Under the pieces are notes generated by a model. The model saw only the letters and a list, made by a program, of their open reading frames with translations. It had not been told where the DNA came from and made no database searches. Source: Scortum barcoo (lineage: Eukaryota > Chordata > Actinopteri > Centrarchiformes > Terapontidae). From it: a stretch of 64,000 nt of DNA. Position numbers and translations under genes: made by a program. This document shows, one piece after another, positions 1-11,200 of the stretch. The stretch lies in the NCBI GenBank assembly GCA_023238725.1, contig CM041547.1:19911144-19975143 (forward strand), read 5' to 3'. The first letter of the stretch is position 1; the number at the start of each line of letters is the position of its first letter.

Positions 1-26
1 CAGTAATTATGACCTCTTTGCTCCAG

Positions 27-395
27 GACGCACTGACCCTCCACAAGCCCTGCGGCTCCACCGTCCACATCCACGTCCTCGCCGTCCACCGCACCTTCAG
101 GCAGCAGGGCAAAGGGCCCATCCTGATGTGGCGTTACCTGCAGTATCTCCGCTGCCTGCCCAACGTGCGCCGAGCAGTGCTGATGTGCGAGGACTTCCTC
201 ATCCCCTTCTACCGCAAGTCAGGTTTCAAGGTGCTCGGGCGCTGTGCCATCACCGTGGCCAACTTGACCTTCACAGAGATGTGGTACCCCATCAGCGGCC
301 ACGCGTACATGCGGCGCAACAGCGAAGCCATCCGTTTCCCCCAGCATCCGTTGACACTGCCACTGACAAAGACTGATGAACAGGTTGATGTATGA
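27..395 (+). CDS. aanat: Arylalkylamine (serotonin) N-acetyltransferase, terminal exon (partial gene)
   Basis: This is the last coding exon of AANAT, the cytosolic GNAT-family enzyme that acetylates serotonin with acetyl-CoA and sets the rhythm of melatonin synthesis in pineal and retina. The exon follows a pyrimidine-rich acceptor ending in CAG at 24-26 and runs to TGA at 393-395. Visible family marks are the HIHVLAVH block with the paired histidines of the active site, the acetyl-CoA loop RQQGKG followed by PILMWRYL, the MCED segment, the FYRKSGF block holding the catalytic-region tyrosine, and AITVANLTFTEM. The RRNS motif near the end matches the cAMP-dependent kinase/14-3-3 site that controls stability in mammals. 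Here it is followed by a 23-residue tail instead of ending two residues later. Earlier exons lie to the left of the window. Teleosts have aanat1a, aanat1b and aanat2; I cannot assign the paralogue from this exon alone. Confidence 0.93.
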   Translation, partial: DALTLHKPCGSTVHIHVLAVHRTFRQQGKGPILMWRYLQYLRCLPNVRRAVLMCEDFLIPFYRKSGFKVLGRCAITVANLTFTEMWYPISGHAYMRRNSEAIRFPQHPLTLPLTKTDEQVDV

Positions 396-1085
396 CATGG
401 TGATTTTTGTCACTGAGATGAGATATCTGCACAGGTTGTCTTTCATTTGCAATCACTGTTGTACTCTTTGTAGGACATGTCAGAGTTTTTTGTTCAGTTT
501 TCAGTGGCTGCTTACTCTGTTTTTTTTTTACTTTTTCACTCCTAATCTCATATAGAAACATGTAAATCTATCTGGTGTGATTAATTATTTATTGTGTACA
601 ATAAAAACAAGAATGTACTACACTGATGTGATGTATTATATGTAATCAAGATTACTTTGTTAGACTCTCTGCAGTGAGAGGAGTAGACTCGTCTGTCAGA
701 CAACAACTGGAGTTACTTTGATGTTGTGTTGCATTTGTGGTAGACATTTAGATTTGTGGCTGTACCGTGAGATGTCTCCTGCTTAGCACCTTTCTGGGCT
801 TCCCTCATCTATAGATTGACGTCAGCAGCCGAGCTTTAGCCACTCGACTTGCAGCTCTTCCAGCTCGATTAGGGGGCTTTAGCTGCTCTAAATGTCGGTG
901 GATTTAGAAGGGGATTCACTCATCAGTTTGTTCGCAGATCTTATTACCTTACTTAAACCAGCATGTATACTGTAGATTTTGGTTAGATGGGCATTTGTCT
1001 AGCCCCAGACTATGTATTGTGATGTTTTCATCTCATATTTGTGTCTGTTTCACAATTTCAATAAACATGTTTTATACTGTTTTTT
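396..1085 (+). other. aanat: aanat 3' UTR with candidate poly(A) signals
   Basis: Non-coding sequence follows the aanat stop codon. AATAAA hexamers on the + strand at 600-605 and 1060-1065 are candidate polyadenylation signals, giving a 3' UTR of about 230 or 690 bases. Which one is used cannot be decided from sequence. There is no convincing ORF. Confidence 0.5.
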
Positions 1086-1816
1086 AACATGTAAGATGAA
1101 TGTTTTTTATTTGTTTTGCCCTCTCAAAGACAGGCTGATACAAAATGGTAGTCTTCAGCGTGGACATTCATATACTTCTACATGATTTACTAACTGTATC
1201 TTACCAAATATCCCCTCAAAACCGTGATCATGACTATTACTTACACAGAGAGGTTCCTAGCCTCTCTGAGACATAGTATCCTCAGTATGTTGAGCTATAT
1301 CTGAAATATACCTCTGGACACTCAGTCCAGCCAGTGGGAAGCCTTGCGCTCTTGAATGGAGCTTTAATCCATGACACAGTCACAGACTCACGTCTAATCC
1401 ACTAACGTGCCAGGGTGAGCAGCCCCCGATCCTCTGAAGGACAAATGGTCGTCTCAAAAATGACCCAGAACTCCAAGTAGCGTCAGGACATTGTGAAGAG
1501 GATAACAACGTTTGAAGTCTGTTGTAAATGCCTTAATATTACCAGCGGATAATTTATTGTGAGAGGAGGAGGAAGACAGCATGCAGCCTACTGAGTGAAA
1601 GTGAAATTCCCCATTAATGCTCAGATTTTTTAGATGTTGTTTTCATGTTGCCAAGTCAGAGACAAACAAAGAAACATATATTTTAAGTGTGTTTAATAGT
1701 ATCTAGCATCAATTCAGTGTCATTTTCTATGATTCAAACAGTTAGGGGCATAACACAGAATTCTATGCTTTTTACATAGTCAGTTTCTGAGACTTTAAAA
1801 AAGAATTAAAAAATTA
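1086..1816. other. Intergenic stretch between aanat and a MITE
   Basis: About 730 bases without a supported gene, RNA or clear repeat. The sequence is AT-rich and its ORFs are short and random-looking. Confidence 0.5.
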
Positions 1817-2042
1817 TTAACCCTAGAACACTAACGTATCAGTTAGTGACCATCTCTAACGTTGGGTATATTTTACCCGATATAAGAAATACTTCTCATC
1901 AAAATATATTCAACAATACATACATTGTTTTCCCCTATGCAACATCTGATAAAAAAAAAGGTATCATGGGGGACCCTATAAAAACTATAAAGACTACAAT
2001 CACGTGGGTGAAAATCACCCAATGTTAGTGTTCTAGGGTTAA
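1817..2042. mobile_element. piggyBac-type non-autonomous element (MITE) with TTAA target site
   Basis: The ends are perfect inverted repeats: TTAACCCTAGAACACTAAC at 1817-1835 and its reverse complement at 2024-2042. TTAA at both outer edges followed by CCCTAGA is the signature of the piggyBac superfamily, which inserts at and duplicates TTAA. A second, imperfect inverted pair lies inside: a left GTTGGGTATATTTTACCC block near 1860-1878 matches in reverse the right GGGTGAAAATCACCCAA block near 2006-2022. The element is about 218 bases without the flanking TTAA and encodes no transposase, so it would have moved in trans. The identical terminal repeats suggest it is not ancient. The superfamily call rests on the termini alone. 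Confidence 0.8.
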
Positions 2043-3985
2043 TACAAGCAACCGCCCCACCCCCATCCAACACCCCAGCACACTGTCCACCACAGTATGT
2101 GGTAACTTGAAGCTGGAGGACTTCCTTAAGTATGACATGATCAAACATCCACTGTCGAACAAGGATCACAGCGATACTGATCAGAGTTTGGCACTGATAA
2201 CCACCTCACATTTCAGATCACCTCCATGTGCAGGAAAAGCACACATCAACTATGCTTTCTCTCAGGAATCTAAACTCCATCAGGTTGAGACTCACTTAAT
2301 AAATCTCACCAGTCAAGTGGACTTTCTGGATGTTAATTTTTTGGCGATAAAGAATTAAATTACATCTTTTTCCAAGGAGACGGAAATCCGCAGAATGAAG
2401 AGGGCTTGCTGCATGATTGGTTTCAAGCTGATGCAGCCAGCTGGCGTCTATGCACAGTTGGCTGTCAGTGAAGTCTGTCCTCTGGCAGATGGTTTCAACT
2501 ATTGACAAGCAAGTAAAGGACTTTTCTAGTGAATGCAATGACGTTGCACACTCCAGTGTATTTTACTATAGGATCATCAGGAGTTTGCCAAATCAAAGAT
2601 AAAAATAATTGTGATTCATGTCTTGTACTGGTTGTCATATTTTTTATGTGTGTTTGGATTGGATAATCAATTTCAAATAGCAATAATAAACCTCTCCTGA
2701 TATTGCCGTGTTAGAGGGGAAATAAGGGACAGCGCTTACTGAATAAAAGTGCTGTAAATACCAGCCGATATGGAATTGGCATGATTGCAGAGCAGGTGTA
2801 CAGAAGGCTTTGTTATCATAATTTATAGGGAGAGCGAATAAGAGACAAATGTGCAAATGCTCATTGTCGAGGTTCAGCCATCAGCACTGCAGTCTAGCAT
2901 TATGGCAATAATAATCCCGCAAAACAAAAAGGAGCTGCCAATTACCATGTACATCACACAGGCAATGGTCCAGTCGGTGTAAATGTGCTATTTGTGTTTC
3001 CACGTACTGTATGTGATGCTGTTGTATTCTGGGTTATTTGGCAGGCTTTTTATCACTCATCACATGTGCACTTAGGTCACTACACCATTGATAGAAACAG
3101 GAGAAAATTAAACATTCCAGAATCCCAAATTATGATTAATGATTTATACAGTTTGTGGTGTAAATGTAGGTTTTTGTTTAAAAGAAAAAAGAAAGATAAA
3201 GAAAAAACAGTAATATAAAGCTGGCAGTGCACAGTGGAAGCTAGTTTTCTCATTGAAGCATCATGTTCTTACTACTTTAAGTGAGATGACCATCAGACAA
3301 CCATCAGGGAACATCCTTCAACCCCCCACCCCCCTAGACACAGAGTGGGGCCACCTCAGCCTTCAGACAGGCTCATGTGCAGTAATCCCATAAAGTCCTT
3401 TCAGTCATCAGGTAATCTGGCAGGCAGACATCCCAGCAGGGACGCCGCATATTCCCACACATTAACACCATTTACAATAACCTCCACTGTAGGGGTCAGA
3501 TGGAGTCTTTCAGATAATTTCCCAAACCGATGTCCGCTTTTAACCCTTGCCAGAAAAAAAGGATTTTAGATCTTTGTTTATAGTTTTTGTGAGAAGCTCT
3601 TATCAGTTTCTGCAGTGACAAGGCACTGCTCTCTGGCACCACATCAGTGTGTCCGAGTCTTGATATTTTAGTTTTCGACATGTTTCCAATGTCTGCATTT
3701 GCCCGAGCAGTCGTGTATTTGACACGTGCCTCATCCATGTAGACCCGTGAGTTTGACCTTGTTAACCTCAACATGCTACATGCTTGTATGTGAGTCATAT
3801 TTAATCTGTATTCTTAATCCATCATTTCCAAGCATATGACTCGTCAGGGTTTACGAGCATTGTATATTGAGTACGGCTATTGGGATTAAGTATTACCTGT
3901 GTTGTGGAGGAAGTTGTTCATGGAAATGTGAGGATGTCTGTCATAAACTCTACATATCCCATATTAATATTGACAGTAAGACTAA
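2043..3985. other. Intergenic DNA between the MITE and evpl
   Basis: No gene supported. ORFs of 60-100 codons on both strands have no recognisable family, no codon continuity and no splice context. The sequence is AT-rich with short homopolymers. I see nothing else I can name. Confidence 0.5.
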
Positions 3986-4215
3986 GGGTGTAGAGTCATG
4001 CTAGCAGCTCTGTGAGGTTGCACTTAGGTACAGCAGTGCTTTGAGCTAAACGCTAACATCAGTATGCTGACATGCTGAATTTTAGCAGGTATAATGTTTA
4101 CCAATTCCAGCACTTTAGGTTAGCGTGTTAGGATGGAAACACTTGCTAGTATGCAATAAGCACAAAGTACAGCTCAGAACTGATGGGAATGCGAGGTCAG
4201 AAAGGACCATCAAAC
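3986..4215. repeat. Diverged interspersed repeat (same family as 49805-50225)
   Basis: This segment shares a chain of matching blocks, in the same order, with 49805-50225. They include AGCTCTGTGAGGT, CAGCAGTGCTTTGAG or a close match, a GTAATG/TAATGTTTACC-like block, a GTTAGC-rich part, and CACAAAGTACAGCTC...GATGGGAATG against CAAAGCACAGCTG...AATGGGAATG. Two separate copies in one window, plus resemblance to a common teleost repeat that I recognise but cannot name with certainty, support calling this a dispersed repeat. Its boundaries are approximate. Confidence 0.55.
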
Positions 4216-4658
4216 AACCATCAAAAGTGTCACAAGAACTGTGAATATCCCAAAAGTTGTAGTTTCTGAATTAAATTACATAAATAAATACATAAATAAA
4301 ATACACTGTTCTTATGATTCATCTATTAACATTTAAATAACAGGACAGAAAATTGAATCTTAATCTTGTGGAGTTTAATGAGCACTTATGAAAGATTCAG
4401 TGTGAAAGTGCCAAAAAAACCCAAAACAATTCCCATATAAAACAAACATTACCCGCATTTTCACAATAGACCCAAAACTTGCGCTGAAAAAAACAAATCC
4501 ACATTTTCACCAAAAATGTTTCTTTCTAGCGTTTTCAAAAGGTTTATGAACATATACACTTTTCATTTTTATCTTTATGTGTATCAGTTAACATTATCTT
4601 ACACCCTCTGCACCAGTAGCAGCAGCAAATAGAAATTGTTACATCTTTACATCTAGAC
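4216..4658 (-). other. evpl: evpl 3' flank / probable 3' UTR
   Basis: This sequence lies downstream of the evpl stop on the - strand. It is AT-rich. No AATAAA is present on the - strand nearby; an ATTAAA variant at 4374-4379 is the best candidate signal and would give a 3' UTR of roughly 300 bases. The transcript end is a guess. Confidence 0.35.
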
Positions 4659-7600
4659 TTAGTTGTAGGGGGAGCTGAATCTTAAGTTTGAGAATGATGG
4701 GGCATTTCCAGCATCAGTGGAGGCTGCAGGAAGCAACAGGAGCCCTGTGCTGATGTCTCTCCTACACCGATCCATCGCCTGTTTGTATGATATCTTCTCT
4801 TTGGTGATGGGGTCTACCAACTCTTTTGTAAAGGACGCCTCGTCTTGCAGCGCAGCAGCTGTTGTGCTATCAATTAGATTTTTGGCAAGAGCTTCTTGGA
4901 CAGTGAGGCGGCCTGCTCTAGAGGGATCAACCAACCCACCGGTCAAGTACTGCGCCTCCATGAACCTCTTGGCGTTTTCTTGGGGAATATACCCTTTCAT
5001 TGCTGCCTGTCCCACTGCGAGGCGCTCTTTGGTTACTGGATCCTCGACTCCAGTGAAGGCCTTTTGGGCATTCAGGAGCTTGTACTTATGACCTGTGTCA
5101 ATGAGACCATGTTCAGTTGCCTTGTGGACAGACAATTTGTCCTTTTTGGCAAGATCCACAATTCCACCAGAAGCTGCTTGTGCCTCCAACAACTTCAGAG
5201 CTGTGTCAGCATCAATGAGTTTGCGGGTCAGGGCACTTCTCACAGACATACGGCTTTCAGTGGTGGTGTCAAAAATACCAGAGATGGGGAAATGCTCATC
5301 ATCTGCTGAAGCACTGAGGGTAGTCAAACTGCCACTAGAGTGAGTGTTAAGGTTGTTCAAACTGCCACTAAGGTGAGTGTTGAGGCTGCTCAAACTGCCA
5401 CTAAGGCGAGTGTTAAGGTTGGTCATACTGCCACTATTGTGAGTGTTGAGGCTGGTGTAGGAGGACCTTAGGGGCGTTGGCATGGAGTTCAAAGGAGAGG
5501 TTGGCATGGGTTTGGTGGGTGATCTTGGAATTGGTATTGGAGGAACATAGGGCTTTCTGGTCTCTCCACAAACAAGGAGGGCAAACTCAGAGATGGTCAT
5601 TTCTCCATTCTTGTAGCGCATTATGTCATACTGGGTCAAACGACCATCCCTTACAGCATCCTTGACAGAGTATTGCCTCCCACTTTTGCGATCTTGCAAA
5701 ATTGTGGTATCCCCATCTGGTCCAGTTGAAGTTATTTCCTCCCAGTCGCACTCTAGTTCTGACAGATGAATGTAGTGGTTGCGATCAATTAGCCCCTGCA
5801 AATAGGCATCGTAGGGAGACATGTCTTTACCGGTTTCTGGATCCAAGATAGTGATCTTTGTGGTCTTTGTTGTCTCTCTGGTGTGAGTTTCAGCATGGTC
5901 CTCTTGCTTAATGCTGTTCTGCAGCTCAATGATGAGTGTGTTCCTCTGGTGTATTTTGTCTTTTTCATTTAAGATTTCTTTCTCCAGCCGCTCGATTTCA
6001 GAGGATGTTTTAAGACTCCTCTGCCGGGCCATCTGGTTTCTTTCACTGACCAGCTTGGACTGTTGTTGGAAGGTTATGCTGATGCTCTGTCTTTGAGACT
6101 CCAGCATTTTGAGCTGTCTAAGGAGATCCTCCTTCTCTCTCTGCAGCGCATCCCTGTTGCTGATCAGAGAGGTCTCCTCCTGGGAAGTCATTGACTTTGT
6201 TGTCTGCAACTGTGTAATTCTGATGTTAATGTTTTGAGTTTTAGCCTCCTGGTCACGCCTGAGATTTCTCTCCTGTGTGACTTGCTCTCTTAGACGATCC
6301 CTCTCAGCCTCAACTGCTGGGTCTTTCTCTACACGAACAACTTCTCTGTAAACAACCTTCTCAACTGACTTCTCCTTTTGCAGAATTTCCAGTTTGAGCT
6401 TCAAGTTGCGGATTTCTCGCTCTAAACGACTGATATTGGTGCCCTCAGTCTCCAAGTTGGCACGTAAACCATCACTAAGCTGTTCCAGCTTAGGGTCTCT
6501 CTCCACTTTCAGGACCTCCTCGATGACAATCTTTTCCTCAACGGGTGGCGGAGAGTTTTCCAGTTCAAGAATGCGAGATTTGATCTGCCTGAGCTCTGAC
6601 TCTACTTGAATCTTCTTCTGACGATCATCCATCTGAGCCAAGGTATTCTCTTTTTCTTGAACCAGGGATCTCAACTGTCTGACTTCTAATTCAAGCTTTC
6701 TACGGGCTTTCAATTCATCATCCAGGGTCTTGTTCAGCTTCTCATGCTCCAGGATCTGCTTGGGGTCCTTCTGAAGACGTACCACTTCCTGCGTTACAAT
6801 CTTCTCCTCTGGCTTCTGCCTTTCAAGGAGAATGTATTGGTTCTGGAGATCAAAGAGACACTCCTCCACACTGCGGCGTTGTTGAATCTCTTCTCTTACA
6901 TTCCTCCGAAGTCTGTCAGCCTCTTTCTCAAGAAGAGGATCATTTTCATATTTGACGACTTCTTTATTGACTAGCTTGGTCTCCACCTTGGATTTCTCAG
7001 CTTTCAGCTCATCTCTTTCTTTACGAAGGTGGGTCAGCAGCTCTAGGGTGCTGTCACAGTTGACTTGCAGACGAGAAACTTGGTTGTTCAGCCTTTGCAA
7101 TTCCCTGATAACCTCTGGGCTTTTCTCTTCTTTGATCACCTCCTGGGTCACCTCCTTGTACTCAACTTTAGGTTTCTGAGCACGCAGGGTAGTCAGAGTT
7201 GCTATCACAGTGCTGATCTCTTTTTCCAGGTCTGTGCGGTTACGGCTCAAATCCTGCAGCTCTCTCTTTAGACGCACCAGCTCAACTTCTGTCTCAGGAT
7301 CAATTCTGTAGATCTCATTGATAATCTCCTTGACCTCTACTTTTGGCCTGAGCTTCTCCAATTCACCGTAACGCAGCTGCATGGTGGTCACATCCTTCAT
7401 CAAGATAACATTCTCATCCTTCTCCTCTTCCAAGGCTGTTCGAAGCTTCCTTGACTCCTCAAGTGTTTCTGGATCTTGTTGGACCTGCTTCACCACCTTG
7501 GAGACGATCTTGGGTTGAATTGTGGGAATGACCCTCTCTAGTGTGTTTATCTGGCTCCTTGTGCTAAAAATGCTATCATTGAGTGACTTGCACCGGGATT

Positions 7601-8243
7601 CTTCCTCTGCTATTGCATTTTGGAATGTGAGAACAGCTTTCAGCATCTCTGGATCCTTTTCCAGCCTCACCACTTCTTTCTTCACAACCTTCTCCCTGAT
7701 TTTTGGTTTCTGCTGTGTCAGAACCGTGAGCTCAGTTTTCACTTGAACTGCCTCAGTATCTCTTGTTTGGAGCTCCAGTCGTATCCTCTGCATTTCATCT
7801 CTAATCTTCACAGCTTCTTTGTCAAGCTGTGGGTCTCGTTCATATTCAGTCAGTACTTTGGTAACTAATTTAGGTTCAATTCTGGTCAGCTGTAATTCCA
7901 GTTTGATAATCTTCTCATTAATGATATCTAACTCTGATTGGGTTCTTGACCTCTTCAGTGATTCATCCTGGATTCGATTCCTCAGGGACTGTAGTTCCAC
8001 CTCCAGTTTGGGGTCACGGTAGTATTGCACAATCTCCTTCTCTTCCAACCTCTCCACTCCTCTCCTATTCTTCAGAGAAACAAACCTCTTGCGGTATGTT
8101 TCCAGGTCCTTTTCAGCATGTAAGCGCCTGGCAACCTCGTCACTTAATTCATTTTTCAGACTATCACTCTCCTCCAGGTCCTTCATCTGGCTCTGAAGCT
8201 GCAACTGTTGACTGACGACTACCTGACTAACTTTGTCTTCGTT
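4659..8243 (-). CDS. evpl: evpl terminal exon: coiled-coil rod, linker and plectin-repeat tail
   Basis: This 3585-base exon encodes residues 877-2070. The first 780 or so residues are a heptad-rich coiled coil carrying about ten spaced copies of a charged module of the type KEVVRLEKDPEM (variants include TKVLTEYERDPQL, KEVVKYENDPLL and REVVRVEKDPAV). This is the regular rod pattern shared by envoplakin and periplakin, used for dimerisation. The linker follows, marked by ILDPETGKDMSPYDAYLQG, LECDWEEITSTGPDGD and LDRKSG-like DRKSGRQYS. A Ser/Pro/Asn-rich segment contains four 11-residue repeats. The tail then has plectin-type repeats: LLEAQAASGGIVD, LLNAQKAFTGVEDPVTKERL, YLTGGLVDP, DPITKEKISYKQAM. 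The large single terminal exon is typical of plakin genes. The rightmost border is set by an ATGCAG acceptor next to 8243. Confidence 0.95.
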   Translation of the reverse strand, partial: NEDKVSQVVVSQQLQLQSQMKDLEESDSLKNELSDEVARRLHAEKDLETYRKRFVSLKNRRGVERLEEKEIVQYYRDPKLEVELQSLRNRIQDESLKRSRTQSELDIINEKIIKLELQLTRIEPKLVTKVLTEYERDPQLDKEAVKIRDEMQRIRLELQTRDTEAVQVKTELTVLTQQKPKIREKVVKKEVVRLEKDPEMLKAVLTFQNAIAEEESRCKSLNDSIFSTRSQINTLERVIPTIQPKIVSKVVKQVQQDPETLEESRKLRTALEEEKDENVILMKDVTTMQLRYGELEKLRPKVEVKEIINEIYRIDPETEVELVRLKRELQDLSRNRTDLEKEISTVIATLTTLRAQKPKVEYKEVTQEVIKEEKSPEVIRELQRLNNQVSRLQVNCDSTLELLTHLRKERDELKAEKSKVETKLVNKEVVKYENDPLLEKEADRLRRNVREEIQQRRSVEECLFDLQNQYILLERQKPEEKIVTQEVVRLQKDPKQILEHEKLNKTLDDELKARRKLELEVRQLRSLVQEKENTLAQMDDRQKKIQVESELRQIKSRILELENSPPPVEEKIVIEEVLKVERDPKLEQLSDGLRANLETEGTNISRLEREIRNLKLKLEILQKEKSVEKVVYREVVRVEKDPAVEAERDRLREQVTQERNLRRDQEAKTQNINIRITQLQTTKSMTSQEETSLISNRDALQREKEDLLRQLKMLESQRQSISITFQQQSKLVSERNQMARQRSLKTSSEIERLEKEILNEKDKIHQRNTLIIELQNSIKQEDHAETHTRETTKTTKITILDPETGKDMSPYDAYLQGLIDRNHYIHLSELECDWEEITSTGPDGDTTILQDRKSGRQYSVKDAVRDGRLTQYDIMRYKNGEMTISEFALLVCGETRKPYVPPIPIPRSPTKPMPTSPLNSMPTPLRSSYTSLNTHNSGSMTNLNTRLSGSLSSLNTHLSGSLNNLNTHSSGSLTTLSASADDEHFPISGIFDTTTESRMSVRSALTRKLIDADTALKLLEAQAASGGIVDLAKKDKLSVHKATEHGLIDTGHKYKLLNAQKAFTGVEDPVTKERLAVGQAAMKGYIPQENAKRFMEAQYLTGGLVDPSRAGRLTVQEALAKNLIDSTTAAALQDEASFTKELVDPITKEKISYKQAMDRCRRDISTGLLLLPAASTDAGNAPSFSNLRFSSPYN

Positions 8244-11200
8244 CTGCATGTGAATAAAAAGACACAAGAAAGAGAGTCACTTCAGAACAACTGGTAATGA
8301 ATATTTAGGCAGGAATGATTCTACAATGAAATGAGTGTAGTTAATGTTACTTTGATTCCATAATACACCATACCCTTGTCATGATCTTCTTTGCTGTCCC
8401 CAGCTGGCTGAGTAGCTGGTCATTTTCTGCAGACACCTCAGAGAAAAGGTTCAGTAGATCTTTCTCCTGAAGTAGAAGTAAAAGACAAAGTGAATTAGGT
8501 AGAAATGTAGAGAAAAAAGTTCTAAGTTCTTAATAAGCTGTAACTGTACCTTTCTCTGTACAGCTTGAGTCATCGTTAAAGTTTGCCGTTTCTTTGTAAT
8601 TGGTTTATCATCATCGTCATCATTGTCGTCATTCCCGTCATCATCGTCATCATTCAGAGTGCCACGGTAAGTCTTTGAGTTAACGTCATACTCCTGAAGG
8701 GAAATACATGTAAACATTGAAGGATTATGTACTTTGAAGTGCATAACTAATCAAATGTATGTAAGTTGTAAATGCTAAATGAGAATAATCATATTCTCTG
8801 GGCTCACATTTAAGACACCCTGCAGATCACGGGAAAGATCCCTCACACGGTTTAAATCATCTGATTTCTTTTTGATATCCTCCATCACTCTCTAAACAAG
8901 ACGTGAAAACCACAAATGATGAGACAAAGCAATGTTATGTCATTGTTGAAACAGACATGAGTTGGACACAGGTCAAAGTATTTTGAAGTAGAAGTGAGTT
9001 ATTTATTTAGAAATGATTTTTAGTAATATTTGCTAGAACAGTCATTATGTCCTTACAGTAGCACATGAGACAAGTAATCTGTGAACAAAATCAGGCGCTT
9101 TTGGCTCCACCTGCTGCATCTAAGGCTGTTTGACATGCAGTGGTCAAAAACAACCAGGTATGGCTCCACTGCACACTCACTAACTCAGATAAAAAACAAC
9201 GAACAACCAAGCAACAAGAAAACAACAGTTTACATGAAAGATAAGTAAACAGAAGACCAACAATGAGAGAGTTAAATAGACAGGATTAAATCAAGTAACG
9301 CTGCTGGAAGGGGCTTTAGAGATGAGTTGTACACACTGTCTGAAATAATAAATTCAGTCGGTGAGATTAGGGGATTCTCCTAATAATTAGTAGATTCTCC
9401 TAATCTTACTGACTAGCGCCTTAAGACATACAACTTCTACTCACCTTCTGAGAGCTCTCCTTGGCTGTTACCTGCGCCACATCATCAGTAGGTTTGATCT
9501 CATTATTGGGCAAATTGACCAAGAAGAAATCCAGTGACTGAACAGCATTCTGGAAATCTTGGTTTTTACTGGTTGCTTCCTGTATGAGAACAGACCTAAA
9601 GAAAAATATAAAGAACAGCTTTCATCACACTGAAATGTTTGTAAAAAAAAACACAAAGGCGCACACAGCTATGAATCTGATTTTTTTTCTCACTCACCTT
9701 TCCTGGAGCTGATTATTGACTGCTGCGTAACGGTTCTTCAGCTGTTTTACCCCATTCTCCTGGCGGCGGATGTCAGGACAGTACTCATTGAAACCGCGCT
9801 GCAGAGAGCTGCATGCTTGCTCTGTCATGTCCAAGTCTCTGCCTAATTTAGTCAAATCATCTTTTTTTGAGGCGACATCCTTACGCATTTTCTATTTGGC
9901 AAAGGAAGAAAGGACATAGATGAGATCCGAAGTTCCATCCTCTCACATAAGCCTGTCCCCAAAATTGGTTAAACGCCTGACTCTTTTTTGCTTGTGTTAT
10001 AAACTACGACACCTGCAGCTGCTGGTTGCGACTCTGAAGGGCTTTAGGTTGATCAAGAATGGCACCATCTTTTGTAAGCTGCTCCTCAAACCCAGAGACG
10101 ATTCCTTTCACATTCTGCATCTGCTTCTCAAGGAACATGGAGGCTGTAGCTCTGGTTAAGGCGAAGAGGGACACAAATAACAAATCTATGTACACATCTA
10201 TGTCATGAAGTTAGCGAACGGATACAATATTTACCTTAAGTTTGCTAACATTTCTAAGTTATTGTATTGAATTGAACAAGGGTGTGTTTTATTTCTTTTA
10301 TGAAGACGACCTGTCATTAGTAAGAGGAAAATATGTTATTTACTCCCTTAAAAGCTAGATAGTTTCACTTTAAATGCTTTTATTTTATAAAAATTGTCTT
10401 GAAAAAAATTCAGTACGGTGCTATAATGTCATTCAGATTTTCTTACTTTTTATTATAAAGATCCAGAAGACTGTTGATGTTTTCAATCTTGTTGCTGGTA
10501 GCACTGAGTTTGATGGGCAGGGTGGAGGCGGTGGGTCCCAGAGGTTTCTTAGCCAGAATGGGCTCCATCTCCCTCTGGACCGCAGACTTCTCAGACTCCA
10601 GCTTTCTCACAGCCTGAACAGATTTCTGGAGAGCAAGTAATATGGTGTTACTGATCACAACGGGATGAACATGTGTGAACTTTATAAATAAAATAATGAA
10701 ACTTTAACTTAGGTCATGCTATTAAAGGATAATGTTTGTCATGTTTACCTCATGCTCTTGCAGCCTGTTTGCCAAGTCTTGTGTGGGGTTGCGGTTGTCT
10801 AGCGGGGCTCTGAGACGACTAAGAATTTGTTTTTCAGCCTGATCCAGGGCCCTGCTGATCCTGTCTATTTCACTGGCCAGCTCTGCAGCTTTGGGGTCCT
10901 CTGGAGCACTTTGTGTGGCGGCTGAGGAGCAAATACAATACTTCTACAGTAAAAGACTCAAGTCCAAGTTCTTCATTAAAGACAGCTGGGACAAAAACCA
11001 AAAATAAGCGCTCTGTTTAAACGATTTGTTCTCACCTGCCTTCTCAGGGTGAACCACCTCCACAGTGGGGTTCTTCAAGGAGGCCATGAGTGCCGATCTA
11101 CGGCTCTTCAGGTCCGTCAGGGCTCTGTCCAGGCTGAACACACACAGACACACACACATTAAAATCCTTCACAGGCTTTATCTCTCTTGTAATCACATAA

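Noticed and set aside
4717..8215. Many + strand ORFs (60-137 codons) across the evpl last exon
   Set aside because: They are antisense shadows of the 1194-codon envoplakin exon; none has its own family resemblance or splice structure.
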